Shown: one piece after another, positions 7,816 through 18,116 of the stretch
Layout of the letters: every line of letters starts with the position of its first letter
Position numbering within the stretch: position 1 is the first letter of the stretch
From: Vibrio palustris
GTDB taxonomy: Bacteria; Pseudomonadota; Gammaproteobacteria; Enterobacterales; Vibrionaceae
Assembly (NCBI RefSeq): GCF_024346995.1
Contig: NZ_AP024888.1
Coordinates: 248,001-312,000 of the forward strand
Direction of reading: 5' to 3'
Length of the DNA stretch: 64,000 bases
Notes under the pieces: model-generated
Told to the model about the DNA's origin: nothing
What the model saw: only the letters and a program-made list of their open reading frames with translations
The model's database searches: none
Made by a program: the position numbers and the translations under genes

Positions 7816-10170
7816 TTAAACGTTATGGTTGTCAGTGGTCAATGATGGAAGGTCAAAGGCGGTGACCGCGAGTGACTCTCCAGACCATGCTTGTATGTCA
7901 ACAAGACAGGTTTGCGCTGTGCTTCCTTGAGAAAAACTCGACGTTGGCACATCGGCGGTTAACGCATTCGGGTTACCGTGCTTTTCCAGTAATCCACCTT
8001 GGTCATTTTGCCAATGCTGGGGATCATACCATGCGCCGGTGGCGAGTCTGACCACGCCTTCACGCACAGTTTCACTGGGTACAGCGCTGGCAAGGCAACG
8101 CCCGCGTTCATTGAAAACCTGTACTAGATCGCCATAGTGAAGTCCGCGCCGCTTGGCATCTTGTGTATTGATATATACGGGCTCGCGGCCATGAATGCGA
8201 TCTTTGCGGCTGTGTGGGCTATGGTCGAGCTGACTATGCAACTTGTTCTTTGGCTGATCGGAAATTAAGTGTAATGGGAATTGCTGCGCTTTCGGGCTTC
8301 CTAACCATTCATGGGGCTCAATCCAGCATGCGTATCCCGGGCAATCATCTAAGCCAAAATCGGCAATCGATTGAGAGAAAAGCTCTATTTTACCCGAGGG
8401 GGTGGTTAAAGGGTTAGCCTCTGGGTCGCGTCGAAACGCTTCGAGCATGATAACGGGTTCGTTCGATTGTGGCATGTTCGCTTCATTTTCACGCCAGAAC
8501 GTTGCAAAATCCGGTAATTCAAATCCTTCTTTTTCCTTCAGTGCTTGACGCCAATTGGTATATAAATGTTCTAACCACTCGTCGGCGTTTTTGCCTTCCG
8601 TAAAATGATCGGCAATACCTAGTCGCTCTGATAATGCGGCAAAAATAGCATAATCATCCCACGCTTCGCCTTCGGGCAATTTCGCTTGTTTCATCGCGGC
8701 AATAATCGGCTCACGTTTGGCGTAGAAAATATCATTGCGCTCTAAAGTGGTGGTGGCTGGGAAAACGATATCGGCCATTTTGGCAGAGGGGGTCCAATAT
8801 TGTTCATTAGTAATGATGGTTTCTGGGTGCTGCCATGCTTCGGATAATCGTTTGAGATCTTGATGGTGATGGAATGGGTTACCGCCAGCCCAATAAATTA
8901 GCCGAATATCCTGATACTGGTAGGTTTGCCCTTCATAGGTAAAACTTTCCCCAGGATTGAGTAACATATCGGCAATGCGCGCGACAGGAATAAAATGCTC
9001 AACTGCGTTTTTGCCTTGCGAAAATGTTGGGCCAAACACATGCTTGTGCGGACTACCTAGTAAGTTTTCTGCTCCGTAACAAAAGGCAAAACCGCCACCG
9101 GGTAGCCCAATTTGGCCGAGCATGGCAGCCAATGTAATCAGCGCAAAACACGGCTGTTCGCCATGATCGGCGCGTTGCAGTGACCATGCCATATTGATCA
9201 TTGTGCGATGCGACGACAATTCTATGGCTAGCTGTTCGATGCGCTGTGAGGGAAGGCCTGTGATGGCTGCTGCCCATTGAGCGTCTTTCGGCTGCCCATC
9301 GGTCTCGCCGGTTAAATAGCGCTCAAATTGTGAATAGCCGACACAATAACGTTCAAGAAAGGCGTGATCGTGTAAACCGTTTTTTTGCAGCGTGTAGGCC
9401 AAGGCGAGGATGAGCGCGGTATCAGTGTTGGGTTTGATGGCAAGCCACTCCACATTGCCGCCTGTTTCAATATCATCAGATACGGGACTGACGTTAATGA
9501 AACGTACACCGGCTTTGTGCATTGCATTCAAGCCACCGCGCGCACGGTGCTCGGCGGTTCCACCAGTAGAGACTTGCGCGTTTTGATACTTTGAGCCGCC
9601 AAAAGACAAAAATAATTCGCAATGCTTTTCCATGGTTTGCCAATCGGTATGATTTTCCATCAGATCTTTCATCGGCATCACAAGCCAATGCATCAAAGCG
9701 CCCGCAGCCCCAAGGCTGTATGAGTTTTTACTGCGTACGTAGCCGCCGAAACTATTGAGAAAACGGTGCACTTGGCTTTGTGAATGATGAAAACGTCCAG
9801 CGCTCGACCAACCATAAGAGCCCCCGAAGATGGCTTGATTACCGTGTTGCTGTTTAACTTTGCGCAGGGCTCCAGCGGCATAATCTAATGCGGTTTCCCA
9901 TGAAACTTCAATGTATTGGTCGCCGCCACGCGGGGCGGCAGTGTTACCCTGCTGTTTGTCTAACCAGCCTTTACGAATGGCTGGTTTTTGCACTCGCAAC
10001 GCCTCAACATGAGGATGATTCAAATAACGACCGATATCAGAAGGGTTTGGGTCATGACGATAAGGCGAGATGGTCATGGCTTCTGTCATACCATGAGAAA
10101 TTTCGTATAAGCCCCAATGCGCAGCGGTATACGTGGTGGTTTGATCTTGCTGATTATCATTATTTGGCAT
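7816..10170 (-). CDS. bisC: Molybdopterin oxidoreductase, biotin sulfoxide/TMAO reductase type
   Basis: Predicted 784-aa bis-MGD molybdoenzyme that reduces an S- or N-oxide. GGSYGWSSAGRFHHSQSQ carries the serine expected to ligate molybdenum in the DMSO-reductase/BisC/TorZ group. The N-terminal [4Fe-4S] cysteine motif is absent, also as in BisC. No Tat signal follows the chosen start MPNNDN at 10170; a frame from 10239 adds RRMVLM but no proper Tat motif, so a cytoplasmic BisC-like role is favoured over periplasmic TorA. It could instead reduce methionine sulfoxide. It stands alone, divergent from DUF808. Confidence 0.85.
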   Translation of the reverse strand: MPNNDNQQDQTTTYTAAHWGLYEISHGMTEAMTISPYRHDPNPSDIGRYLNHPHVEALRVQKPAIRKGWLDKQQGNTAAPRGGDQYIEVSWETALDYAAGALRKVKQQHGNQAIFGGSYGWSSAGRFHHSQSQVHRFLNSFGGYVRSKNSYSLGAAGALMHWLVMPMKDLMENHTDWQTMEKHCELFLSFGGSKYQNAQVSTGGTAEHRARGGLNAMHKAGVRFINVSPVSDDIETGGNVEWLAIKPNTDTALILALAYTLQKNGLHDHAFLERYCVGYSQFERYLTGETDGQPKDAQWAAAITGLPSQRIEQLAIELSSHRTMINMAWSLQRADHGEQPCFALITLAAMLGQIGLPGGGFAFCYGAENLLGSPHKHVFGPTFSQGKNAVEHFIPVARIADMLLNPGESFTYEGQTYQYQDIRLIYWAGGNPFHHHQDLKRLSEAWQHPETIITNEQYWTPSAKMADIVFPATTTLERNDIFYAKREPIIAAMKQAKLPEGEAWDDYAIFAALSERLGIADHFTEGKNADEWLEHLYTNWRQALKEKEGFELPDFATFWRENEANMPQSNEPVIMLEAFRRDPEANPLTTPSGKIELFSQSIADFGLDDCPGYACWIEPHEWLGSPKAQQFPLHLISDQPKNKLHSQLDHSPHSRKDRIHGREPVYINTQDAKRRGLHYGDLVQVFNERGRCLASAVPSETVREGVVRLATGAWYDPQHWQNDQGGLLEKHGNPNALTADVPTSSFSQGSTAQTCLVDIQAWSGESLAVTAFDLPSLTTDNHNV

Positions 10171-10285
10171 TAATACCATTCTCCGAGACGGTTTCCTTAT
10201 ATAGCGTCCAATCATCATCGATTGCAGTAGAGCCGTCAAGATATGTCACTGTATTCTAGTGCGATTGACTTATTCAGCTGCAATG

Positions 10286-10385
10286 TTGTTATAGTATGAT
10301 ATTTGTTACAATGTCACTTTATTCGTATCAGACGTCAGTATGTTATAGTATAAAATATTCGAGTAGAGTGATCGCTCACTACTCT
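10286..10385. promoter_or_regulatory. Intergenic regulatory region with direct repeats and a hairpin
   Basis: TGTTATAGTATGATATT near 10287 is nearly repeated at 10341 (TGTTATAGTATAAAATATT), about 54 bp apart. A palindromic GAGTAGAGTGA-TCGC-TCACTACTC follows at ~10361-10384. It lies between divergent bisC and DUF808 and may include operators or overlapping promoters. Confidence 0.35.
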
Positions 10386-10420
10386 CAATAACACGTTTTA
10401 CTTATCAAGCAGGAGCCAGT

Positions 10421-11335
10421 ATGGCAGGTGCAAGTTTACTGACATTATTAGATGATATTTCGACAGTGCTTGACGATGTGGCGGTAATGTCCAAAGTCGC
10501 CGCTAAGAAAACCACAGGTTTACTTGGCGATGATTTGGCGCTAAATGCTGAACAAGTCACGGGAGTTGGGGCTAAACGTGAATTGCCCGTGGTATGGAGC
10601 GTCGCGAAAGGATCTTTTCGCAATAAATGTATATTAGTGCCATTGGCAATGCTGATCAGCGCGTTTGTGCCGTGGCTTCTAATGCCATTGCTGATGTTAG
10701 GCGGCTTTTATTTGAGTTTTGAAGGGGCAGAAAAGATCGTTGAGCGATTTGGCCCTGAACATAAAAAGCAGAGTTCTCCTGAGGCGAAAAAGAAAGCGCA
10801 CGCCTCTCAGGTTGATCTAGAGCGCTATGAGCAACAGAAAATCAAAGGTGCAATTCGGACCGACTTTATTTTATCGGCAGAAATCATTGTGATTGCACTC
10901 GGGACCGTACAAGGCGAAGGCACGCTGTTTGATCGTATTTTTGTGGTCAGTTTTGTTGCCATTTTAATGACGATTGGCGTTTATGGCTTAGTCGCCGTCA
11001 TTGTCAGGTTAGATGATGTTGGTTTTTATCTAAAAAAGCGTTCAAAAGATAAAGGTTTGTTTGCTTTACTTGGCAGCGGTTTAATCAGCTTTGCCCCTAA
11101 ATTAATGAAGTTTTTAACGGTCATTGGCACCCTAGCGATGTTTTTAGTGGGAGGAGGGATTATCGTGCATAATATCCCACTTTTTCATCATAGTTTTGAG
11201 GCGCTGCTTGGCGCGCAGCAAAGCACAGCCTTTGGCACGATGTTGGCCATGCCGCTATTAAATGGCATAGTTGGACTGATTGCTGGATTAGTGCTGGTGG
11301 CTATCCTGAGCGGATATCACAAATTGCGCGGATAG
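10421..11335 (+). CDS. DUF808 family (YedI-like) inner-membrane protein
   Basis: Predicted 304-aa integral membrane protein of the DUF808/YedI family, shown by the start MAGASLLTLLDDISTVLDDV, the AAKKTTGLLGDDLALNAEQV region and six or so hydrophobic segments. The family has no known biochemical role. The ribosome site CAGGAG lies 6 nt from the ATG. A strong terminator follows. Confidence 0.92.
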   Translation: MAGASLLTLLDDISTVLDDVAVMSKVAAKKTTGLLGDDLALNAEQVTGVGAKRELPVVWSVAKGSFRNKCILVPLAMLISAFVPWLLMPLLMLGGFYLSFEGAEKIVERFGPEHKKQSSPEAKKKAHASQVDLERYEQQKIKGAIRTDFILSAEIIVIALGTVQGEGTLFDRIFVVSFVAILMTIGVYGLVAVIVRLDDVGFYLKKRSKDKGLFALLGSGLISFAPKLMKFLTVIGTLAMFLVGGGIIVHNIPLFHHSFEALLGAQQSTAFGTMLAMPLLNGIVGLIAGLVLVAILSGYHKLRG

Positions 11336-11360
11336 GCGTGGAATCTTAATGTTCCAATAC

Positions 11361-11390
11361 GACAAAGCGCGCCTAAGGGCGCGCTTTGTC
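11361..11390. terminator. Perfect 13-bp stem bidirectional terminator
   Basis: GACAAAGCGCGCC and GGCGCGCTTTGTC flank TAAG, between convergent DUF808 and pyrC. Confidence 0.85.
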
Positions 11391-11425
11391 TATGTGTCAA
11401 CATCATTTACGGCGGTAAGTGTCAC

Positions 11426-12460
11426 TTAGTCGGTAGTGACTGTCCACTGCACGGTTTCTCCGGCGCGCATCGGCACCACGACACTGGCGCCAAATTGCAT
11501 TTCAGTCGGCACGGTCCAAGGTTTTTTCTCTAACGTTACGGTATCTTGGTTACGAGGTAGTCCATAAAAATCTGCACCATTATGACTGGCAAACGCTTCT
11601 AGATTTTCAAGTTTTCCTGCTTTCTCAAATACTTCGGCATACATTTCAAGTGCGGCATGAGCGGTATATAAACCGGCACATCCACAGGCACTCTCTTTAA
11701 GACCTTTTGCATGCGGCGCCGAATCGGTGCCTAAGAAAAATTTCTTACTCCCCGAGGTCGCGGCATGAATCAGTGCATCTTGGTGCGTCGCGCGTTTAAG
11801 TATTGGCAGACAATAAAAATGCGGACGAATGCCACCGACTAACATATGATTGCGGTTAAATAATAAGTGATGGGCAGTGATGGTGGCAGCAACATTGTCA
11901 CCGGCGTGCTTCACAAATTCGACGGCATCTGCAGTGGTGATGTGTTCCATGACAATCGATAAGTGCGGGAAGTCTTGTACCAGTGGGGTCATGACGTTGT
12001 CTAGAAAAGCTTTTTCGCGATCGAAAATATCAATCTCATTATGCGTGACTTCACCGTGGATCAACAGTAATAACCCAGCGTCTTGCATGGCTTCTAATAC
12101 CGGATAAATATTCTTAACCGACGTAACGCCAGAATCAGAGTTCGTCGTTGCGCCAGCAGGGTAGAGCTTACACGCAACAACCAAACCAGAGGATTTTGCA
12201 GCGTAAATATCTTCTGGGGTCGTGTTATCGGTCAGATAAAGCGTCATTAACGGGGTAAAAGAATTGGCAGGGCTTTGTGCCATAATACGGTCGTAGTAGG
12301 CTTGTGCTCGCTCGATGTTGATAACAGGGGGAACCAAGTTGGGCATGATTAATCCACGTCCATTGTAGCGGCTGATATCGCGCACGGTATCGCTTAGCAC
12401 CTCTCCATCACGGAGGTGAACATGCCAGTCGTCAGGACGGGTAATCGTAAGTGTTGTCAT
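11426..12460 (-). CDS. pyrC: Dihydroorotase (type II)
   Basis: Catalyses cyclisation of carbamoyl-aspartate to dihydroorotate in pyrimidine synthesis. The 344-aa length fits the E. coli-type enzyme. Zinc-binding HVHLRD is at residues ~14-19, the carbamylated lysine lies in [11 protein letters not shown], and further metal histidines are in HGEVT and EHITT, with the catalytic Asp in LGTDSAPH. The start at 12460 has GGGAGC 6 nt upstream. A PurR-like box lies ~100 bp upstream. Confidence 0.97.
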   Translation of the reverse strand: MTTLTITRPDDWHVHLRDGEVLSDTVRDISRYNGRGLIMPNLVPPVINIERAQAYYDRIMAQSPANSFTPLMTLYLTDNTTPEDIYAAKSSGLVVACKLYPAGATTNSDSGVTSVKNIYPVLEAMQDAGLLLLIHGEVTHNEIDIFDREKAFLDNVMTPLVQDFPHLSIVMEHITTADAVEFVKHAGDNVAATITAHHLLFNRNHMLVGGIRPHFYCLPILKRATHQDALIHAATSGSKKFFLGTDSAPHAKGLKESACGCAGLYTAHAALEMYAEVFEKAGKLENLEAFASHNGADFYGLPRNQDTVTLEKKPWTVPTEMQFGASVVVPMRAGETVQWTVTTD

Positions 12461-12559
12461 AATAGCTCCCTGCAGCAATAAAAATTAGCAATGTGGAGCC
12501 TAAGATTTAAGTGTTTTTCGGAAAACAGTAAGGCTTAGGCGACAGGATGATAGAGGAAA

Positions 12560-12575
12560 GCGAAAACGATTGCAC
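12560..12575. promoter_or_regulatory. Candidate PurR box upstream of pyrC
   Basis: GCGAAAACGATTGCAC matches the PurR consensus ACGCAAACGTTTGCGT at 11 of 16 positions by hand, including the AAACG core and TTGC. PurR control of pyrC is known in enterobacteria. Confidence 0.45.
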
Positions 12576-12693
12576 TGATTAATTTTGGCTTTTTTCGCCG
12601 AGTTTCGTCGCGCAGCTTTTACACCATCCTCCTAGTGCAACTCAGTGTACTTTATCTTATGATACTGATAAACCCGCATAAAAAGGACGAATA

Positions 12694-14526
12694 ATGCCCA
12701 CCAACAAGCTTTCTCATATTAATGTATTCCCAGTAAAATCTGTCGGCGGAATCACCATGTCTCAGGCTTGGGTAGAGAAACAAGGGCTCAGTTTCGATCG
12801 GCGTTTTATGCTGGCATATCCAGATGGCGGTATGTTAACCGCGCGCCGTCATCCCCAAATGGTCACAGTGCGTTCTGCGTTACTGCCCGATGGCTTACTC
12901 TTTTCAGCACCAAATTTGGTTGCGCGCCCGCTAACAATCCGTTATCAAGAGTTAGACTATAACGAAGTAAGTACTAACGTATGGAAAGATACATTTACGG
13001 CTTATTCGACTAATGAGCAGGCCAATCAATGGTTCAGCGAAGTGTTGGGTCAGCCGGTACAGTTATTATTTACTGGGGAGCAATCGCAACGTTTTCGCCA
13101 GAAGATCGGTCACAACGTGAGTTTTGCTGATGGCTATCCACTATTAGTGATCAGTCAAGGGTCGCTCGATGAACTTAATCGACGCAGTTCAGACATTCAC
13201 GATATGACTCAATTTCGAACCAATCTGGTGGTGGCAGGCACGACGCCATTTATTGAAGACAGTTGGAAGCGAATTCGTATTGGTGATGTGGAGTTTTTAT
13301 CGGTAAAACCGTGTGAACGCTGCGTAATGACGACGGTGGATACCAAGAACGGCCAGTTTCGCGCTAGTAAAGAGCCGCTAAAAACCTTATTAAGCTTTCG
13401 TGAGAATGCAAATGGTGGCGTTGATTTTGGGCAAAATTTAGTTGCGTTGAATGAAGGTATGATAAGCCTTGATGATGAGATAGAGGTGTTGGAGTACCAC
13501 GAACCCATGAGCTATGCCGATCATAATATCGGCAAACACAAAATGACATGCGTGGCACGTGAAACGATGGCCCAAGATTTTGTTACCTTTTGGCTTCAGC
13601 CTAAGAGTGGCAAAACCTTTCATTATCATCCAGGGCAATCATTACCGATTGAGCTGCATATTGATGGTAAAACAGTGACACGCCATTATTCGTTGTCTTC
13701 AAGTCCAACACGTCCAGAACGATTGGCTATTTCTGTCAAACGTGTGGAAGGGGGGCGGGTATCGAATTGGCTCATGGACCATTTGCATGTCGGAGACACG
13801 TTAGTTGCTGGGGAGCCTGAAGGTAGCTTCCATTTGCCTAAAGACGCATCGCTCACACAGCCATTACTGCTGTTGTCAGCGGGCAGTGGCGTGACGCCAA
13901 TGTTGTCTATCGTCCGGTATTTGGCGGATCGTAATCAATTGAACGATGTGGTGTTTTTCCATCAATGCCGCAGCAAAGCTGATATCCCATGTTTTGATGA
14001 ACTTGGCGAACTCAATCAGCTGCACCCTGGGTTAACGGTACAACTCTGTTTAACTCAGCCGGATGCGGATTGGCATGGCCTGAAAGGCCGCTTATCTCTG
14101 TCTCATATTAAGCCAATTCATTATCTTACCAAGCGCCAAGTGTATGTGTGCGGACCAGAAGGGTTTATGCAAAAAGCCCATCACTTACTCGTGAAAAAAG
14201 GTTTACCTGAAAGCGCATATCACCAAGAGTCGTTTGGTGTAGTAAAAAAAGTCGCAGAGCCGTTTCAAGAACTGACATTAACGATTAACCAGCAACAAAT
14301 ATCAGGCAATAATCAGCAAACGCTGTTAGATCAAGCGGAAGGTGCTGGATTGTTTTTGGATTATAGCTGCCGTGCTGGTACTTGTGGGGCTTGTCTCGTG
14401 CATGTTAAATCGGGTGAAGTCGCGCAGCCTGAAGCGCCTGCCTTAAGCGAAGAAGAACGTCAGCAGGGTATGGCATTAGCGTGTTGTTGTGTACCGAAAA
14501 CTGACGTTATTGTCGTCGCTGAGTAA
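12694..14526 (+). CDS. MOSC domain / ferredoxin reductase / 2Fe-2S ferredoxin fusion oxidoreductase
   Basis: Predicted 610-aa electron-transfer protein with three parts. Residues 1-265 are a MOSC_N plus MOSC unit (VKSVGG, VKPCERCVMTTVDT with the likely Moco-binding Cys). Residues ~280-510 are an FNR-type FAD/NAD reductase (RHYSLSSSP, LLSAGSGVTPMLS, YVCGPEGFM). Residues ~525-610 are a plant-type ferredoxin with CRAGTCGAC and a distal cysteine in ALACCC. It resembles YcbX joined to a reductase such as Hcr, so it may reduce N-hydroxylated compounds with NAD(P)H. This gene follows pyrC divergently. Confidence 0.9.
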   Translation: MPTNKLSHINVFPVKSVGGITMSQAWVEKQGLSFDRRFMLAYPDGGMLTARRHPQMVTVRSALLPDGLLFSAPNLVARPLTIRYQELDYNEVSTNVWKDTFTAYSTNEQANQWFSEVLGQPVQLLFTGEQSQRFRQKIGHNVSFADGYPLLVISQGSLDELNRRSSDIHDMTQFRTNLVVAGTTPFIEDSWKRIRIGDVEFLSVKPCERCVMTTVDTKNGQFRASKEPLKTLLSFRENANGGVDFGQNLVALNEGMISLDDEIEVLEYHEPMSYADHNIGKHKMTCVARETMAQDFVTFWLQPKSGKTFHYHPGQSLPIELHIDGKTVTRHYSLSSSPTRPERLAISVKRVEGGRVSNWLMDHLHVGDTLVAGEPEGSFHLPKDASLTQPLLLLSAGSGVTPMLSIVRYLADRNQLNDVVFFHQCRSKADIPCFDELGELNQLHPGLTVQLCLTQPDADWHGLKGRLSLSHIKPIHYLTKRQVYVCGPEGFMQKAHHLLVKKGLPESAYHQESFGVVKKVAEPFQELTLTINQQQISGNNQQTLLDQAEGAGLFLDYSCRAGTCGACLVHVKSGEVAQPEAPALSEEERQQGMALACCCVPKTDVIVVAE

Positions 14527-14604
14527 AGCGTAGGCGTGAGCGTATCTAAGGCTCCGCTTTGGTTCAAAGAATCGAGGCATATAAGTCGTTTGGCTTATGT
14601 GCCT

Positions 14605-14982
14605 CTAAAATTCCAATTGATAATTTAGCGATAACCGATCACTACTTGCAGACAGAGACAACCCACGCATTACAAACCGCGATAGCACGGTTCCTGTGAC
14701 ACATCCCACCAAGTCGTAGCCAATATCGCTGCGACTGAATCCATTGTAAGCAATTTCATCACGTACTTCTTTTGCCACGCCAACCGCCATACATGTCGCG
14801 TTACTATAGAGTAAGTTATCAAAGTAAACTTCTGACGCTGCCCCAATGACAAACGAAGCCCCTGTGTGCTGAAAATCATCGCGTTCAGAATACCAGTTAT
14901 TGGCATTGGCAAACGAGGACATCCCCATTAGCAGTAAGGCGATGAAAGTAGTTCCGCAGAGGCGGAGCTTGTTAATTGTCAT
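14605..14982 (-). CDS. YfiM-like exported protein
   Basis: Predicted 125-aa exported protein. A hydrophobic signal segment (LRLCGTTFIALLLMGMSSFA) is followed by DDFQHTGASFVIGAAS, VGVAKEVRDE and SDIGYDLVGCVTGTVLS, a pattern like the small YfiM/DUF2279 family. There is no lipobox cysteine at the cleavage site, so it is likely periplasmic or membrane associated. The ATG at 14982 is preferred over a TTG at 15000. The role is unknown. It is convergent with the MOSC fusion. Confidence 0.65.
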   Translation of the reverse strand: MTINKLRLCGTTFIALLLMGMSSFANANNWYSERDDFQHTGASFVIGAASEVYFDNLLYSNATCMAVGVAKEVRDEIAYNGFSRSDIGYDLVGCVTGTVLSRFVMRGLSLSASSDRLSLNYQLEF

Positions 14983-15201
14983 TTTTATCAACTTATTCAA
15001 AGATATCAGACTGTAAGTCTAGAGCATAACGCTATAGTTGCCACTGCTGTGACGACGAATTCTCATGTAATCAAATAATATTTAGTGCCAAAATTGTGAT
15101 ATTAGACATGCATATTTAGCTCCTGAATACAAATGATGTTTCTATACTTTTGTCACCATAGTAAATATCGCTATGTACTGATACTTGAGAGGTCGTTGCC
15201 T

Positions 15202-17241
15202 ATGTCTAATTCACCCCGTTTTCTTAGCCAGTTAAAAGGTCGCTTATTATTATTTTGGGTGGTTCCAACCATTCTAATTGTGTTTGCGGTTATATGGATC
15301 AATGCGGTGAATGAGTTAAATATTGCAAAGGAACGTGCTAAAAACTCTTTAATGAGTGACGCTAACAGTACCGCACAAATGCTTTTGATGGATAACCGAT
15401 TAGCGGTACAAACTGCCAAAGTAATGGCTGAATCACAAAGTTCAGGCTTGTATGGCCAACGCGAAGCATCCAGTGCTTATGCGCGTAATGTTTTGAAAAA
15501 TAACCCTATTTATACAGGTTCGTATTTTGGTTATGAACCAAACGGTGATGGCAATGATGCGCAGTACCGAGATAATACTCAAGTTGCGGCTGGACAAAGT
15601 GAACAAGGCCGGTTTATTCCATATTGGTACCGCGACAAAGATTCCTTGCAAGTTGCCCCTCTGACGTTAATGGAGACAGGCTTATATTATAACGGCCTTA
15701 AGCAACGGTTTTTGAAAAGTGGTAAAGCGCAAGGATTGATTACCGAGCCGTATAATTACGAAGGAACCATGCTGGTCGAACAGGTTTATCCGATTGTGAT
15801 AGACGGAAAATTTGTCGGTATTGCGGGCGTGGATCGTGGATTAGCGTACATCGGTGATTTATTGGATCGCTTAAAAGCTGAATCGGGTAATGACTATATT
15901 CTCTTGAGCCGTGAAAACAAGGTCATTACTGCAACGCTAGATGAAGGATTGAAGACAAAAGCGATTCAAGATACACCTTATAACACGATTCTCTCTGATT
16001 GGATTGCGACTCCCCGTGATCATGAACACAAGAGTTCGCTGAAAGTTGCTCAAGATCCAGTTAATGATGTTGAGGCTTTTTATACCATGTCGACGATCGA
16101 AGAGGGAGATTGGATGCTGATTCAGGTGACGAAAGTTGATAGCCTGATGGCACCGTTGTATAAGAATATCTATCGTACATTGGCGATGGCTATCGCAGGA
16201 GCGGTATTGATTGCATTATTGTCATTCTATTTTGTGCGTTCGATTAGTAACCGAGTGAACAACTTAACGGATAAAGCACAGAAGATTGCAGCAGGGGATG
16301 TGACCAATCTAACATTGAAACGTATTGATCAATGCAAAGATGAAATCGACACGCTAGTCAATAATTTAGCCGAGGTACTAGATTCTTACAGTGGCATTAA
16401 TCGGATGTGTAATGCGATTGCCAGCGGTGACTTCTCCATTCATTTGGAACCGCGTAGCGAGCACGATTCTGTTACCAAAGCGCTTAATGATATGGCAAAA
16501 AAACGTGAAGAGATCGAAGCGAATATGCTCAATCGAGCTCAGCGTATCAAAGACAGTACCGAAACACAGAATCGGGAAATCGAAAGTGTTTCCGCATCGG
16601 TTGATGGCATGAATACCACCATTGGTGAAGTGAGTAACATTGCTACAATTGCATCCGATAGTGCTCAAGAAACCGTAGTATCGGTCTCGGAAGTTAAAGT
16701 TTTATTGGGGAATGTAGTGTCAGAGTCGACCGTTTTAGCGGAGGAAATATCTCAGACCAGCGATGCGGTAAGCAAAGTCGCTAGCAGTAGTGAAGATATT
16801 ACGCAGATCATCAATGTGATTAATGCTATTGCTGAACAAACGAATTTATTGGCGTTGAATGCGGCAATTGAAGCTGCACGAGCAGGTGAGCAAGGTCGTG
16901 GTTTTGCTGTGGTCGCGGATGAAGTTCGTAATTTAGCGGGGAAAACACAAAATTCAACCGAGCAAATTCAAACGCTCATTAACCAATTGAGCAAGAATGT
17001 TGATAATGCGGTGAACTTAGTTTCTCAAGGATTGGCGCGTGCAGAAAAAGGCAAAGAAGTCACGGTGCGATCGGACGAATCTTTGTCAGAAGTGACTGAA
17101 CAAATTACTCGAATTAGCGAGCATATGGTTAGAGTCGCAGCCGCGGTTGATGAACAAAGCTCGACTTGTCATGAAATCAGCCGAAATATGACTGTTATTC
17201 ATGATACTGCTCAAGCATTGAGTGATCTCACTAAAGCCTAA
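15202..17241 (+). CDS. Methyl-accepting chemotaxis protein (dCache-HAMP-MCP)
   Basis: Predicted 679-aa inner-membrane chemoreceptor. TM1 is at ~17-37, a ~290-residue periplasmic dCache sensor follows ([37 protein letters not shown]), TM2 is near 330-355, then HAMP and a cytoplasmic signalling hairpin with the conserved tip [20 protein letters not shown]. It signals to CheA/CheW. The ligand is not evident. The start [11 protein letters not shown] is chosen because TM1 follows directly; the frame from 15133 adds an unlikely extension. Confidence 0.93.
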   Translation: MSNSPRFLSQLKGRLLLFWVVPTILIVFAVIWINAVNELNIAKERAKNSLMSDANSTAQMLLMDNRLAVQTAKVMAESQSSGLYGQREASSAYARNVLKNNPIYTGSYFGYEPNGDGNDAQYRDNTQVAAGQSEQGRFIPYWYRDKDSLQVAPLTLMETGLYYNGLKQRFLKSGKAQGLITEPYNYEGTMLVEQVYPIVIDGKFVGIAGVDRGLAYIGDLLDRLKAESGNDYILLSRENKVITATLDEGLKTKAIQDTPYNTILSDWIATPRDHEHKSSLKVAQDPVNDVEAFYTMSTIEEGDWMLIQVTKVDSLMAPLYKNIYRTLAMAIAGAVLIALLSFYFVRSISNRVNNLTDKAQKIAAGDVTNLTLKRIDQCKDEIDTLVNNLAEVLDSYSGINRMCNAIASGDFSIHLEPRSEHDSVTKALNDMAKKREEIEANMLNRAQRIKDSTETQNREIESVSASVDGMNTTIGEVSNIATIASDSAQETVVSVSEVKVLLGNVVSESTVLAEEISQTSDAVSKVASSSEDITQIINVINAIAEQTNLLALNAAIEAARAGEQGRGFAVVADEVRNLAGKTQNSTEQIQTLINQLSKNVDNAVNLVSQGLARAEKGKEVTVRSDESLSEVTEQITRISEHMVRVAAAVDEQSSTCHEISRNMTVIHDTAQALSDLTKA

Positions 17242-17258
17242 TGTTTATAAAAAGAAAA

Positions 17259-17283
17259 AAGCAGCATTATGCTGCTTTTTTTC
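17259..17283 (+). terminator. Rho-independent terminator of the MCP gene
   Basis: Stem AAGCAGCATTATGCTGCTT followed by a T-run. Confidence 0.9.
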
Positions 17284-17312
17284 TTTATTTAGGGGATTTT
17301 TGGCACATTTTC

Positions 17313-17921
17313 TTACAGAAGTCGCTGAGCAATCACTTGCATCCATTGATCGGCGAAGTCTTGGTTATCGCCAAAAAGGTCTTGTATTATCGCTTCTGTT
17401 GATTGCCCTGACTGTTTTCGTTTGATCGCTTCTCTGACAAGTAATACCATATGCTGCTCTTGGGTTAAGCCAGTAAAGCAATCTGGTGTCCAAGTTGACA
17501 TGGAGTTGGTTAATTGACTCTGTGATAATTGCGGTACCAAGTGAGTTACTTCGGCTTTCAATATTTGTGTTAATGGAACAAATAGTGAGTCATCACGGTC
17601 TACCTGTTGCAGCCTATCTAAAACAGATGCGCTTAAGTCAGTCGGTTTAACATAACCAGCTTGACGGGGGAATTCATCGCGTAGACGGACCGAAAAATCG
17701 ACACGTGTATACGTTGTGTTCGGAAAACAGGTGAGTGCACACAAGCAATCTAACGGTATCCAAAAGCTTTGCCCTGCTTCAATGGCGTAATCATATTTGC
17801 CTAAACGGCAAAGCAATAGGCCGTGTTGGACGTGAATTAAGCTGTGTTTGCTCGCTCGCTTACGTGCAGTAACGTGTAATATAGGGAAATGGCGAGTGTC
17901 AGACTGAATCGCGTAGTTCAT
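17313..17921 (-). CDS. AraC-type cupin sensor protein without HTH
   Basis: Predicted 202-aa protein. The first ~90 residues resemble the cupin arm of AraC regulators (HSLIHVQHGLLLCRLGKYDY, then AIEAGQSFWIPLDC). The C-terminal half is helical but I see no AraC helix-turn-helix signature, and the protein is ~60-80 residues shorter than a full regulator. The frame closes normally at 17313 next to a terminator, so it does not look freshly truncated. It may be a divergent regulator or a sensor-only protein. Confidence 0.6.
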   Translation of the reverse strand: MNYAIQSDTRHFPILHVTARKRASKHSLIHVQHGLLLCRLGKYDYAIEAGQSFWIPLDCLCALTCFPNTTYTRVDFSVRLRDEFPRQAGYVKPTDLSASVLDRLQQVDRDDSLFVPLTQILKAEVTHLVPQLSQSQLTNSMSTWTPDCFTGLTQEQHMVLLVREAIKRKQSGQSTEAIIQDLFGDNQDFADQWMQVIAQRLL

Positions 17922-18116
17922 AGAGTACCTCGTGGTGCTAAGGCCGCTAGAGTACCGCTTCTTTAAAGAAAAACCAACTCGATACGAATTGAAACTTATC
18001 TTTTTGGTACGACCTGTTTAATTCTATCTTTGTGCAAGCGATAAAAGCGAGCAAGTGTAGATAGAATTGGGCCGCTTATTTATTTTTGCTATAAAAAACT
18101 TTGATGTAAAAAAACA

